Assembly (NCBI GenBank): GCA_938005745.1
Contig: CALLMM010000011.1
Location: 124,001 to 188,000, forward strand
DNA length: 64,000 nucleotides
Reading direction: 5' to 3'
From: an uncultured Chthonomonadales bacterium
GTDB taxonomy: Bacteria > Armatimonadota > Chthonomonadetes > Chthonomonadales > CAJBBX01
The notes below the pieces were generated by a model. The model did not search any database. It was not told where the DNA came from and worked only from the letters and a program-made list of their open reading frames with translations. This document shows, in pieces, positions 34,001 through 42,326 of this stretch (the stretch's first letter is position 1; every line of letters begins with the position of its first letter). A program made the translations under genes and the position numbers.

Positions 34001-35379
34001 CGCTCAATCTGCGCGGTGCGTCGTCCGCTCTCGATCTCCACCTCGATCTCCGCGCTCCGGATCCCCAGCGGATAGAAGGGATTTCCGGTCAGAATGCTGA
34101 GCAGCTCATCCAGGTCTGCGGTAACAGCGGTGTCAATGCCGCGCAGATCGAACACCACGTTGTCGCGGGTGATCCTCCCGAGTTCCTCCGCGTCCACCGT
34201 CGTCCGCACCCGCGCCAGCGTTGCGCCCGGAGTACTGCGTATCTCGGAGACGGCGGAGGTGGCGGAGACGCTGACCATCTGAGCGTACAGGTTCGGGTGG
34301 GCGCAGATCTGCATGCGGAACAGCTTGCGGCGTCCGGTGGTAATATCGCGCACATTGACTGTCACCGGTATGGTACGGGGCATCTTCCCGAGCACGCCGC
34401 TCACTGAAAAGTTGCGATCCTGCACGGAGGCTCCCGCAATCGGTCCGGGACTGGAGATCTTGTAGGAGCCGGAGAGCAGCGGATAGACATCGTAAACGTA
34501 GGCGGAGCAGAGAGGCGCTTCGATGGGACCGATGCCCAGAAAGGGATGTCCGAAGCCCAGAATGCGGTTGCCCCGGCGATAGGAGACCGTGCCCGTCGCG
34601 CCGACGGAGACATCGCCCGCCACCAGCATCATGCTGAACGCCGCGCCGGGCACCAGCGGCGCGCCTTTGAAGTCGGGACGCTGCTGACCGCCTGGCGCGC
34701 CGTGCGCCACCTCCACATTGTACGGCTCGAGCGCCGCCTGCAGCTTCTGGCGCGCCGCCGCCGACAGTCCGCTGACGGTCACAAAGGTGGTGCAGGGATG
34801 CAGCACCAGTTTCGTGCCGTGCGAGCGAAGTCCGCTCTTCAGGGGCGCATTGAAGACCACCGTCTCGATGCGGCGGCTCCCGACGGTGATCGGCTCCGGA
34901 AGCCGTACCGTGCGCGGGCGATTGTCGGGCGCGGAGGTGACGGGGGACTGCGGCAGCTTCGGATCCCACGCCTCCAGCATATCCTCGATCGGCGTAACCC
35001 CGCCGAGCGGCTCTTTGGTAGCCGGCTCCCCCATCGAGAAGGCGCCGATAATCTTGCCGTTGATATAGACCGGGCTGCCGCTCATCCCCCGAATCAGGTT
35101 TGCCTGACGGCTCGTCATCGGTCCGCCGGACATCTTGACCAGGATCATATCGTGTCCGGGAACGATCAGGCTGCCCCGCTTCACCACCCCGACCACCGTA
35201 ACATTGAAGCGGACGATCTGCGTTCCCCGGAAGACGGTCAGTCCATACCCCTTCATGCCGGGACGCACCTGACTGATTGGCATGATATCGGGAAAACGCG
35301 GCGGCGAGGCAAGCGAAGCGGCGGGAACGCCGGACAGAAGCGTCAGAAGGGCAAAGAGGCGCGCAAAAGTACGAAGCAT
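31069..35379 (-). CDS. Giant exported SpoIVB-like (S55) peptidase-domain / beta-propeller protein
   Basis: A 1436-residue exported protein. Signal peptide 1-25. Residues ~30-330 match the SpoIVB S55 peptidase: GMSGSPVYINGKIIGA with the candidate nucleophile Ser at 100-102, GVTPIEDML after it, and GATGTVSYRRGNRILGFGHP with His278. In SpoIVB the GHP half comes before GMSGSP; here the order is reversed, as if permuted. Residues ~770-1030 are a propeller of NHL/two-component type (GNLYVGTAGGKGCVYRITPDG and similar repeats, each shown in part). The last ~400 residues include Fn3-like strands (IRWEASDPDRDTLSFELFY). A ribosome site GGGAGG precedes the ATG. Substrate and trigger unknown. Confidence 0.75.
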   Translation of the reverse strand: MLRTFARLFALLTLLSGVPAASLASPPRFPDIMPISQVRPGMKGYGLTVFRGTQIVRFNVTVVGVVKRGSLIVPGHDMILVKMSGGPMTSRQANLIRGMSGSPVYINGKIIGAFSMGEPATKEPLGGVTPIEDMLEAWDPKLPQSPVTSAPDNRPRTVRLPEPITVGSRRIETVVFNAPLKSGLRSHGTKLVLHPCTTFVTVSGLSAAARQKLQAALEPYNVEVAHGAPGGQQRPDFKGAPLVPGAAFSMMLVAGDVSVGATGTVSYRRGNRILGFGHPFLGIGPIEAPLCSAYVYDVYPLLSGSYKISSPGPIAGASVQDRNFSVSGVLGKMPRTIPVTVNVRDITTGRRKLFRMQICAHPNLYAQMVSVSATSAVSEIRSTPGATLARVRTTVDAEELGRITRDNVVFDLRGIDTAVTADLDELLSILTGNPFYPLGIRSAEIEVEIESGRRTAQIERIFVKEGRFEPGETAEIGIVIKPYRQPAVTRFVKITIPENAATGRYMLQVRGGALPPPVSFGGMVIRQAPPQQGEVAPPANVRQMVNRFLEREKSNEIAVRLLLPSLTVNIEGERMTNLPPSLDTILRSSRSSGVRLEREDVKIIEKTDWVISGTQMLTLNVQRKDVLEAPSGGPGGGGTSGGISAPPSGSGSSFDNDFAAGLHNDPVSAERAFIALSQGQKPAESSPAQPTQKPADPNSGQTSKPAEPTPAQSAPAETAQGTETPVVRSPQVWKQTSRTDFEKGTARGVSVNSRGDLSLTRLLERWQTSSESFLWSLIPDGSGGLIAGTGNRAHILYFDAKGKRSVLARLPEIAVFSLLRTPEGTLYAATAPNGRTYRVERDGSFSIAHQAPERYALALARDSKGNLYVGTAGGKGCVYRITPDGKSSLFFRTADQHVLSLAMDRGDHLIVGTGNSGIVYRVAPDGRGKVLYDAVEQSITALGVNSRGELYAATAPRGVVYRINADGSARSVYERSSGAVTSLSIGQDDTVYLTTGSMVIALTGEDNVLVLDNRRDVDFLSLTVSSEGAVYTGTANVAEVYRAARAEARQQGVYESVVHDARQPASWGAVRWTASVPPGTSLNIQTRTGNVAEPDSSWSDWTSLVRESEGSAQVNSPSARFIQYRILLSSDTPSVSPLVRDIAITYLPRNQAPKVSLQAPAAGDRWARQQTIRWEASDPDRDTLSFELFYSSDDGKTWRPLPASAHSAKPETPAATGAAAPEKTAPASAPTVVRPRPPSVSDVAAELDRHPDLPPPLREAILERAKEAVDEYEASLKSVTPQASAPPAQNSTRETSRALDTKILPDGCYRLKVIASDRASNATGALTAEAVSEPFVICNALPTLYLLSSSLRVNADRTVYLEGSATQRLIPITAVQYRISGGEWLAAAPADGIFDSMTENFIIVTGSLPPGTHTLEVKAFNATNATVTARLTVEVK

Positions 35380-35475
35380 ACAACCTCCCGGACGGGCTTA
35401 CAGGCAACCCGGGCAGGCGAGATGCCTGCCCGAAGAGTCAGGATACTGTCTATTACGCCAACGATCGGACGATTA

Positions 35476-35868
35476 TCACCGGGGCGACCCGTAAATCTCT
35501 TCCGGCGTCTTCTCCTGCTCGGCAATGATGTCGAGCCGGTCGCCCTCGCGGCAGACGGCTCGGTAGAAACAGGAGCGATACCCCTCATGGCAGGCGGGAC
35601 CGATCTGCTCGACCTTCACCAGCAGGCAGTCCTGATCGCAGTCCACATACATCTCGCGCAGATGCTGAAAGTGCCCCGAGGTCTCGCCCTTGACCCAGTA
35701 CTTCTGGCGGGAACGGCTCCAGAAGGTTACCCTCCCCGTCTCCAGCGTCTTCTCAATCGCCTGCCTGTTCATGAACCCGACCATCAGCACGTCGCCGTTC
35801 GCGGCATCCTGTACAACGACCGGAACCAGACCATTGGCATCAAATTTCACGCCTTCCAGCGCCTTCAT
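35476..35868 (-). CDS. hisI: Phosphoribosyl-AMP cyclohydrolase
   Basis: A 130-residue histidine-biosynthesis enzyme opening the adenine ring of PR-AMP. Motifs: [20 protein letters not shown], the metal-binding DCDQDCLLV, and the zinc-ligand cysteine in GYRSCFYR, all typical of HisI. No fused HisE domain. The ATG at 35868 is chosen because GGGAG lies seven bases before it; a GTG six codons earlier is less likely. It follows hisF by 24 nt, so both are one operon. Confidence 0.95.
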   Translation of the reverse strand: MKALEGVKFDANGLVPVVVQDAANGDVLMVGFMNRQAIEKTLETGRVTFWSRSRQKYWVKGETSGHFQHLREMYVDCDQDCLLVKVEQIGPACHEGYRSCFYRAVCREGDRLDIIAEQEKTPEEIYGSPR

Positions 35869-35892
35869 GGCATCTCCCTTATTCACCGCGCA

Positions 35893-36663
35893 TCAGCGCA
35901 CACAGACCCCGCGCTCACGCAGATAGGTCTTGATCTGAGCGATGGTGTAGTGTCCGTCGTGCACCATCGAGGCGATCAACGCGGCGTCGGCGCGTCCCTC
36001 CGTCAACGCCTCCAGACAGTGCTGCGGCGTTCCGGCCCCGCCCGAAGCGATCACGGGAATGCGGACGCTCTCGGCGACGGCGCGTGTGAGCGGAATGTCG
36101 TATCCGATCTGCGTGCCGTCACGGTCCATGCTGGTCAACAGGATCTCTCCGGCTCCCAGCGCCTCCGCCTGCTGCGCCCACTCCAGCGCATCCAGCCCGG
36201 TCGGCGTGCGCCCGCCATGGATAAAGACCTCCCAGCGCGGAGAGCCGTCGGGATAGGAGCCGACCCGTTTCGGGTCTATCGCGATCACCACGCACTGACT
36301 GCCGAACTGCTCCGCCGCCTCGCGCAGAATCTCCGGTCTCTGCACGGCGGCGGTGTTGACGCTGACCTTATCCGCGCCCGCCTTGAGAATGCGGCGAAAA
36401 TCCTCGGTGGTGCGTATCCCCCCGCCGACCGTAAAGGGAATAAAGACCTGCTCCGCCACGCGCGCCGCGACATCATAGATCAGATCGCGCCTCTCATGAC
36501 TGGCGGTGATATCCAGAAAGACCAGCTCATCCGCTCCCATCTGGTCGTAGCGGGACGCCAGTTCCACCGGATCGCCCGCATCGCGCAGATTCAGAAAGTT
36601 GACTCCCTTTACGACACGACCCTCTTTGACATCCAGGCAGGGGATTATTCGCTGAGCAAGCAT
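35893..36663 (-). CDS. hisF: Imidazole glycerol phosphate synthase cyclase subunit
   Basis: A 256-residue (beta/alpha)8 barrel. N-terminal [21 protein letters not shown] with catalytic Asp in CLDV, second catalytic Asp in [10 protein letters not shown], phosphate loops FTVGGGIRT and ASGGAG. Full length. With HisH (not here) it makes IGP and AICAR. The promoter is divergent with that of the cyclophilin gene. Confidence 0.97.
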   Translation of the reverse strand: MLAQRIIPCLDVKEGRVVKGVNFLNLRDAGDPVELASRYDQMGADELVFLDITASHERRDLIYDVAARVAEQVFIPFTVGGGIRTTEDFRRILKAGADKVSVNTAAVQRPEILREAAEQFGSQCVVIAIDPKRVGSYPDGSPRWEVFIHGGRTPTGLDALEWAQQAEALGAGEILLTSMDRDGTQIGYDIPLTRAVAESVRIPVIASGGAGTPQHCLEALTEGRADAALIASMVHDGHYTIAQIKTYLRERGVCVR

Positions 36664-36795
36664 AACGATTGACGCGCCATGTTGAGATAGATGCGGGGTA
36701 CGAAACTGCCGGTGATAGAAAGTGCTGCGCTTCCCGTATCACAAGAGAGTAACACAGTCCGGGAACCGTTTCCTCTAGAGGGACGACGGCAGGAT

Positions 36796-36824
36796 ATTAT
36801 ACCACAGGCGCGCGCCGTTGACAA
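36796..36824 (-). promoter_or_regulatory. Promoter of hisF-hisI
   Basis: Minus strand TTGTCA, 17-base spacer, TATAAT. Its -35 element shares five bases with the -35 of the divergent cyclophilin promoter. Confidence 0.75.
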
Positions 36825-36846
36825 ATCCCGGCGCTTTGAGTAGAAT
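36818..36846 (+). promoter_or_regulatory. Promoter of the first cyclophilin gene
   Basis: TTGACA, 17-base spacer, TAGAAT, about 60 bases upstream of the start. Face-to-back with the hisF promoter. Confidence 0.75.
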
Positions 36847-36908
36847 CGCCAGAGGGTTTGCGAGGTAGCATACCCCTGTTCCAGCGCGAATCTTTCGGAG
36901 TGAACGTA

Positions 36909-37589
36909 ATGAAAACCGTCCTTATAATTCTTGGAATCGCCCTGCTCGCCCTGCTTGTATCTATCGGGTATTCGATGCTCACCGGCGGCTCGAAAGACCT
37001 CTCTCCCGCGCCACAGGAAGAGGTCTGGGCGCGGATGGAGAAGGAGCAGCAGGAGGCGATAGAGAAACAGCGAGCGGAGATGCTGAAGAATAAGCCCATC
37101 TCCACCGAAACGCAGACCTACCCGCGCGAGGGAGTGGTTACCGCCGTGATCACCATCGCCGGCAAGGGCGACTTCACGATGGAACTCTACCCGAAAGCCG
37201 CCCCCAAAACGGTGGCGCGTATCAGCGAACTGATGCGAAAAGGCTTCTACAACGGGATCCTGGTGCATCGCGTCGAAGACCGCTTCGTGGTACAGTTCGG
37301 CGACCCGCAGACCCGCTCGAAAGGCGTGGACGCTCCGGGAATCGGCTCGCACGGCTCCGGGCAGAATATCCCCTTCGAAACGAATAACCTCAAGCATATG
37401 ACCGGCAGCGTCGCCATGGCGCTCAACAGCCCCAAATCCGACACCGCCGACAGCCAAATTTTCATCAATCTGGATCGCAATGCGCCGCTGGACGGGAGCT
37501 ACTGCGTCTTCGGGTTTGTCTCGCAGGGGATGGATGTGGTGCGGAAGATCGCACGCGGAGATAAGATCGAGAAGATCACGGTTCAATAG
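36909..37589 (+). CDS. Membrane-anchored cyclophilin-type peptidyl-prolyl isomerase
   Basis: A 226-residue protein: N-terminal TM (about 4-24, VLIILGIALLALLVSIGYSML in part), short coiled-coil linker (EEVWARMEKEQQEAIEKQRAEM, part), then a cyclophilin domain (70-226): FYNGILVHRVEDRFVVQFGDP, GSVAMALNSPKSDTADSQIFI and YCVFGFVSQGMDVV, quoted in part. The active-site Arg (HRV) and Phe/Gln surfaces are kept. It probably faces the periplasm and helps fold exported proteins. The start has GGAG eight bases upstream. A paralogue follows 60 nt downstream. Confidence 0.9.
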   Translation: MKTVLIILGIALLALLVSIGYSMLTGGSKDLSPAPQEEVWARMEKEQQEAIEKQRAEMLKNKPISTETQTYPREGVVTAVITIAGKGDFTMELYPKAAPKTVARISELMRKGFYNGILVHRVEDRFVVQFGDPQTRSKGVDAPGIGSHGSGQNIPFETNNLKHMTGSVAMALNSPKSDTADSQIFINLDRNAPLDGSYCVFGFVSQGMDVVRKIARGDKIEKITVQ

Positions 37590-37649
37590 GCGCGAGCGTC
37601 TCACCCCTGCAGCCGACAGGCTGGCTATAGATCACAGGAGATTTCACGC

Positions 37650-38207
37650 ATGAAGCGTCTTACCGGACGTGCCCTGTTTGTTTTCACGCTGACTCTGTTC
37701 GCACTCTCCTCCGCTCTGGCAAATCCCCAGAGCAAACAGAAGAATCCGGTTATTGAGATGGTTGTCGCCAATCGCGGAACGATCACCATCGAGCTGTTCC
37801 AGAAAGAGGCGCCTAAAACCGTCGCGCATATCCTCGATCTGGTACGGCGAAAGTTCTACGACGGCATCCTGATCCATCGCGTCGAACCCAACTTCGTGGT
37901 GCAGGCGGGCGATCCCCAGACCAAAACGCGAGGCGTAGACGCCTCCGGCATCGGCACGGGCGGCTCCGGCAAGAATATCCCCTTCGAGGTGAACAGCAAG
38001 ACCCATGAAGCCGGAACGCTCGGCATGGCGCTCTCCGCGCCGCGCAGCGCTACCGGCGACAGTCAGTGGTTTATCAACCTCTCCAACAACAACTTTCTGG
38101 ACGGCAACTACTGTGTCTTTGGCAGAGTGACGAAGGGCATGGACATCGTTCGCAAGATTGAGCGCGGCGATAAGATCGTCCGCATGTCCATTGTGAAACC
38201 GAAGTAG
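37650..38207 (+). CDS. Exported cyclophilin-type peptidyl-prolyl isomerase
   Basis: A 185-residue protein with a cleavable signal peptide (1-24, SSALA) and a compact bacterial cyclophilin domain: FYDGILIHRVEPNFVVQAGDP, GTLGMALSAPRSATGDSQWFI, NYCVFGRVTKGMDIV (each in part). Clearly paralogous to the upstream anchored isomerase; the two differ mainly in how they reach the periplasm. Ribosome site GGAG before ATG. Confidence 0.9.
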   Translation: MKRLTGRALFVFTLTLFALSSALANPQSKQKNPVIEMVVANRGTITIELFQKEAPKTVAHILDLVRRKFYDGILIHRVEPNFVVQAGDPQTKTRGVDASGIGTGGSGKNIPFEVNSKTHEAGTLGMALSAPRSATGDSQWFINLSNNNFLDGNYCVFGRVTKGMDIVRKIERGDKIVRMSIVKPK

Positions 38208-38230
38208 CCCGCTCGCCGCCGCCTTCCCGC

Positions 38231-38260
38231 GCTCCCGGCTCTGAAAAGAGAGCCGGGAGC
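38231..38260 (+). terminator. Hairpin after the cyclophilin pair
   Basis: GCTCCCGGCTCT, GAAAAG loop, AGAGCCGGGAGC: a 12-bp perfect stem 24 nt after the stop, without a clear T run. Confidence 0.6.
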
Positions 38261-38345
38261 GGCAGCAGACTGATCGGACGTCTCTGCGCGTCACTCTCCC
38301 CAACTTCCTATTTCAGCCGTCCTCTGCCCCGTTCAAGGACCTCTC

Positions 38346-39917
38346 ATGACTGTTTGCAGCAAGCTGAGACGAGTAGAGTTCTGGAGTAACGCCCTCCTTC
38401 TTCTGACAGCTCTGGCAATCCTCGCCGGATGCGCCCCGCCGGAGAGACCAAAGAGGGCGCCCGGAGATTCTTCCCCCGCCGCCCTCGCAAACGCCTCCCC
38501 CGAACCGACGCCCGCTCCGCCGACAGGCGCGCCGGAGACGGTGGAGATTCAGACTCCTCCCGGCGTATTTCTCGTGAAGCCCTACCTGCAGATGGGCGAT
38601 CAGCCCGCATTGAGCGCGCAGGAGAGCCTGCAGGTTCTGTGGCACACGGGACGCGAAGAGGCGCAGTGGAGCGCGGAGTATCGCGGGATACAGGAGAGAG
38701 CGTGGCGCAGAGCCGATCGGCCCGTTCGACGTGAGGTTGCGGTTCGCGGCGTCGCCCCCCACTTCGTCTATACGGCAGCTCTGCGCGGACTGAAGCCGGG
38801 CGAAGAGATCGCGTATCGCCTGCTGCGCGAGGGACAGCCGGTCTTCTCCGCGCGCGCCCGCGCCCGCGCCTCTGAGGGTCAGCCGTACCGCTTTGCGGTC
38901 TTCGCAGACTGCGGGGCAGGCGGGCGGGGGCAGGCTTCGGTCGCCTACCAGGTCTATCAGACGCAGCCGAACTTTGTCGTCATTCCCGGCGACATCGTCT
39001 ACGATCGCGGACGCATTACAGAGTATCGCGAAAAGTTCTTCCCTTACTACAACGCGGACCGCGCCTCCCCGCGTGTCGGCGCGCCCCTGATGCGCTCCAC
39101 GCTCTTTCTCGCCGGAGTGGGCAATCATGACGTCTACTCCCCCAACCTCCGCCGCCATCCCGACGGTCTCGCCTACTTCCACTACTGGTCGCAGCCCCTC
39201 AACGGTCCCGCTCCCCCGCCCGGCGCGCCCGCCCTTCCCGCCCTCTCCGGCTCCGGTCAGGACCGGCAGGCTTTCCTCAACGCCGCCGGAGCAAACTACC
39301 CGCGCATGGCTAACTTCTCCTTCCGCTACGGGAACTCTTTCTGGCTGGTGATAGACTCCAACCCCTACCGGGACTGGACCGACGCCTCTCTGCGCGCGTG
39401 GATCCAGCGTCAGTTCGATTCCGCGAAGAGCGCGACCTGGCGTTTTGTGGTCTTCCACCATCCCGGATTCAGCTCCTCCCGGCGGCACTTCGGGGATCAG
39501 TGGATGCGGCAGATGTCGGAGATGTTAGAGCGGGCAGGCGTGGATATTGTCTTCAGCGGACATGTGCACAACTATCAGCGCACCTATCCCCTGCGGTTTC
39601 CGGCAGTGCGCGATGCGCAGGGAAGGCTCCTGCGCACCCGCGGCGAGGTGAGAGGCTCCTGGACGCTGGACCGGAGGTACGACGGCGTCTCACAGACGAA
39701 ACCGCAGGGGGTGATCTACCTAGTTACCGGGGCGGGAGGCGCAGGGCTGTACAGTCGGGAGCAGCAGGACGATCCCGCGTCATGGCAGGAGTTTACCCGC
39801 GTATACCAGGCTCGCGCCTACTCCTTCACGCTTGTGGAGATCAACGGGAAGACTCTCACCGCGCGGCAGATCTCCGGAGCGGGCACGGAACTGGATCGGT
39901 TCGTCGTAACGAAGTAG
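38346..39917 (+). CDS. Lipoprotein purple-acid-phosphatase-like metallophosphoesterase
   Basis: A 523-residue protein. Signal with lipobox LAGC, Cys29, followed by a Pro/Ala-rich linker. An Fn3-like N-terminal domain (~75-175) precedes the phosphoesterase domain (~180-500): FAVFADCG, GDIVYDRG, GNHD near residue 258, FHHPGFSS and GHVHNYQR near 404. These are the five metal-ligand blocks of purple acid phosphatases. It likely acts at the outer surface or periplasm to recover phosphate or hydrolyse phosphoesters. Ala at +2 suggests outer-membrane sorting. Convergent with the macro-like gene, 4 nt apart. Confidence 0.9.
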   Translation: MTVCSKLRRVEFWSNALLLLTALAILAGCAPPERPKRAPGDSSPAALANASPEPTPAPPTGAPETVEIQTPPGVFLVKPYLQMGDQPALSAQESLQVLWHTGREEAQWSAEYRGIQERAWRRADRPVRREVAVRGVAPHFVYTAALRGLKPGEEIAYRLLREGQPVFSARARARASEGQPYRFAVFADCGAGGRGQASVAYQVYQTQPNFVVIPGDIVYDRGRITEYREKFFPYYNADRASPRVGAPLMRSTLFLAGVGNHDVYSPNLRRHPDGLAYFHYWSQPLNGPAPPPGAPALPALSGSGQDRQAFLNAAGANYPRMANFSFRYGNSFWLVIDSNPYRDWTDASLRAWIQRQFDSAKSATWRFVVFHHPGFSSSRRHFGDQWMRQMSEMLERAGVDIVFSGHVHNYQRTYPLRFPAVRDAQGRLLRTRGEVRGSWTLDRRYDGVSQTKPQGVIYLVTGAGGAGLYSREQQDDPASWQEFTRVYQARAYSFTLVEINGKTLTARQISGAGTELDRFVVTK

Positions 39918-39921
39918 CGGA

Positions 39922-40647
39922 CTACGCCGCCTTTGCGGGAGCGTTCGCCTCCGCCTCGAGCCGTTTCATCTCTGCCAGCCAGATGTCTTCGGTTCCGGCG
40001 GTCCGAAGCCAGATGCGGATGACCTGCACCTTGCCTCTGCCGGCAAGGATGCCGTCCGTGATCGCGCGGGCGACCGGCTCGCAGGTCTGTCTGCGCTGTT
40101 CCGGCGTGATGCTCTTCGGCTGCTGGATCAGATCGTCGGTCATGTCGGGAATGAAACAGGTGTCCGCCTCCTTCAGCCGCGCCTGCTCCAGCCCGTTGAC
40201 GATCCCCTGCACGATCCATTCATGCGAGGTGCGCTTCTGATCGTCCATCACAACCGCCAGGATCGCCGTCCCGAAGCGATAACGCCCTCCGGCGCCGGCA
40301 AAAGCGGATCCCGGCTTCATCGGCGCAACCTCCAGCGCCTCTTCCTGCACCACGTTCGCGGTCGAGTCGCGCACCCATTTGGCGATCCCCGCCACCATCT
40401 TCATGTCCGGCGCGACCGGCACGATAATCGCTCCGGCGGTACAGGGAATCTTATTCTCCTGTACCCGCAGCTTTCGGTTTGGAACCCACAGCTCGACCAG
40501 AGAATCCCCCAGATCAACCGTCTTCATCGGCTTGGGAAGCCGGATCGCCTCAAACGCATACCACCCCAGCAGAGCGGCGGCGTGCGCCAGGATAATCGCA
40601 AAGCCGATCCAGATCCACATCGGAGTATCCGCAATATTGTACGTCAA
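39922..40647 (-). CDS. Membrane-anchored macro-domain-like protein
   Basis: A 241-residue protein: one TM at about 8-27 (MWIWIGFAIILAHAAALLGW), then a region resembling the macro fold: a strand IIVPVAPDM, GIAKWVRD helix, PGSAFAGAGG loop, strand TAILAVVMD, helix IVQGIVNGLEQA and strand TCFIPDM. The canonical Gly-rich loop is weak, so ADP-ribose binding is uncertain. A TTG start is preferred because GGGAGGAG lies seven bases upstream; the next Met is nine codons in. It lies 29 nt after the nicotinate phosphoribosyltransferase gene, a plausible NAD-linked operon. Confidence 0.55.
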   Translation of the reverse strand: MTYNIADTPMWIWIGFAIILAHAAALLGWYAFEAIRLPKPMKTVDLGDSLVELWVPNRKLRVQENKIPCTAGAIIVPVAPDMKMVAGIAKWVRDSTANVVQEEALEVAPMKPGSAFAGAGGRYRFGTAILAVVMDDQKRTSHEWIVQGIVNGLEQARLKEADTCFIPDMTDDLIQQPKSITPEQRRQTCEPVARAITDGILAGRGKVQVIRIWLRTAGTEDIWLAEMKRLEAEANAPAKAA

Positions 40648-40676
40648 GTGAGTCTCCTCCCTTTTCAGACAGCCCC

Positions 40677-42044
40677 TCAATCCGGCAGGGCTGTTACCCT
40701 CTCCAGTTCCGGATTGTCGCAGGCGCGCCGCCCGACCTTCGCCACATCGTACCACTCCCCCGCGATGCGCGCCCGGACAATATCGGCGGTAAAGTCGTTA
40801 TTGGTACCGCAGGTGGAGCAGTTTGAGAAGAGCGAGGAGCCGACCCCGTAGACATCTACCGGCACGCCCATCGCCTCAAACTGACGGATCCGCTCGGCAT
40901 GGAAGCCGCCCGTCACGGTCAGCCGGACGTTGCGGCACCACTGCCGCGCGCGATCTACCCACCGCGGCGGAAGCTCCCAGCGTTCGAACGCTGTATCCAG
41001 CGCGGCGCGCAGCTGGAAGCAGAGGCGCGGATTGACGCCGTTGTCCAGACGCGGATCGCCCAGCAGCTCCACGCTCACATCGCGCATGTCGCCGCTGGTG
41101 TCGGGACGCACGCCGTACAGAACATACTTCGCCGCCTCCTCCTCCTGTCCAGCGTCCATCAGATCGCGATAACGGGCGAACATCCGCTCCATCACCGCCA
41201 GCGAGGTTCCGACGCAGTCGTTATTGAAGTCCACCAGCGCGATCCGGGGAATTGAGGCGGGAAGAATGGCGGAGAAAGCCATCATCGCCTCCGGCGTATC
41301 GCCCAGAAAACAGGCGATGGCGGCATGCGCGACCGTGCCGCCCCCCGCTCCTCCCCACCACTCTCCCTGCTCATCGGTCGAGACGTGAGCGCGGTTGTCG
41401 CGGCGATGGACGGAGTTATAACGCTGCACGGCGATCTGATAGGCATAGCCGTCCATCGCCTGCACTTCGTGCGCGTCGAACCGCGCCGGAAAGAAGAGAA
41501 CCTCCTTGCCGTTAGCAGCTTCCAGGACATGATAGACGTTGGTGGCGATACGGGTTCCCCGTGTCAGCGCGCCCAGCGTGGGGGTCTCCAGTGAGGCAAA
41601 GTCGCGATAGCGTCCGCGCACCTTCATGACCGGCTGCACCTCCCGGGGATCGCCGTCATAGCGCACCACCACCCCGTCGTGAACCGCCAGCGTCTCCAGC
41701 TGATCGAAGGTGCCCCGCCACTCTCCGGAGGCGTCGAAGTAGCCGGTACAGGTCTGAAGCATCGCCAGCGACTTATCCACCCCCGCCACCACCGACATCG
41801 GCTTGCGGCGCGTGAACCACTGCATCTCCACCACCAGATTGCCGGTGTCTATATTCGCCAGGTCCACGCCGATATCGGAGAGATCGGGGTTCTTCCCCCC
41901 GAAGCGGTAGCCGCGCTCCGCCAGTCCCGCCAGCATCGTGACAATATTGTTAAAATACTTGTCCGAGTACCAGCCGCGTCGCATCCGCTCCACATCCAGC
42001 TTGAACGTCGAGAGCGGAAGCCGCTTCCCATCGAACACGCTCAC
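40677..42044 (-). CDS. pncB: Nicotinate phosphoribosyltransferase
   Basis: A 455-residue NAD-salvage enzyme converting nicotinate and PRPP to NaMN. Visible: N-terminal LDVERMRRGWYSDKYFNN with the conserved Tyr, ARFDAHEVQAMDGYAYQ, VDFNNDCVGTSLAVMERM, DVSVELLGD, VTGGFHAERIRQF and DVYGVGSSLF near the phosphate-binding end (each part). Length and order fit the type found in Armatimonadota/Chloroflexi. Co-transcribed with the macro-like gene. Confidence 0.88.
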   Translation of the reverse strand: MSVFDGKRLPLSTFKLDVERMRRGWYSDKYFNNIVTMLAGLAERGYRFGGKNPDLSDIGVDLANIDTGNLVVEMQWFTRRKPMSVVAGVDKSLAMLQTCTGYFDASGEWRGTFDQLETLAVHDGVVVRYDGDPREVQPVMKVRGRYRDFASLETPTLGALTRGTRIATNVYHVLEAANGKEVLFFPARFDAHEVQAMDGYAYQIAVQRYNSVHRRDNRAHVSTDEQGEWWGGAGGGTVAHAAIACFLGDTPEAMMAFSAILPASIPRIALVDFNNDCVGTSLAVMERMFARYRDLMDAGQEEEAAKYVLYGVRPDTSGDMRDVSVELLGDPRLDNGVNPRLCFQLRAALDTAFERWELPPRWVDRARQWCRNVRLTVTGGFHAERIRQFEAMGVPVDVYGVGSSLFSNCSTCGTNNDFTADIVRARIAGEWYDVAKVGRRACDNPELERVTALPD

Positions 42045-42176
42045 CCGCGATCACCTCGTTTTCACACTGCCAGATATTGTAGCATAGACGCGAAAGCTTC
42101 CGGTCCGCAACCGACGCAATCACACACAACGATCCAGCGGGCAGAAAGCGAAACTATTCTGTCAGGTAAAATGATT

Positions 42177-42192
42177 TGGCACAATACTTGCA
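42177..42192 (+). promoter_or_regulatory. Sigma-54 promoter of the second PEP-CTERM gene
   Basis: TGGCAC-AATAC-TTGCA matches the -24/-12 consensus exactly, with T before TGGCAC. About 135 bases upstream of the PEP-CTERM start, in a 282-base gap with no other gene. Confidence 0.8.
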
Positions 42193-42326
42193 GTCAAACT
42201 ATTCAGTACTGCCCGTCCGGTTCCCCCGCCCGGATCTGTTCGCCTGGTGGAGCGAAAGCAGTCCGTTTGATCGTATCTATCAGATGAATCCGCCCCGGTT
42301 CCTCAACGCGCTGAAGGAGACTATAC

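Noticed and set aside
32203-34407. 734-codon open frame antisense to the S55 gene
   Set aside because: Long antisense frames are common at this GC content; the translation is Arg/His-rich and lacks domain features, whereas the opposite strand has clear motifs.
34546-36672. 708-codon plus-strand open frame
   Set aside because: It runs antisense over the S55 gene, hisI and hisF, all firmly identified.
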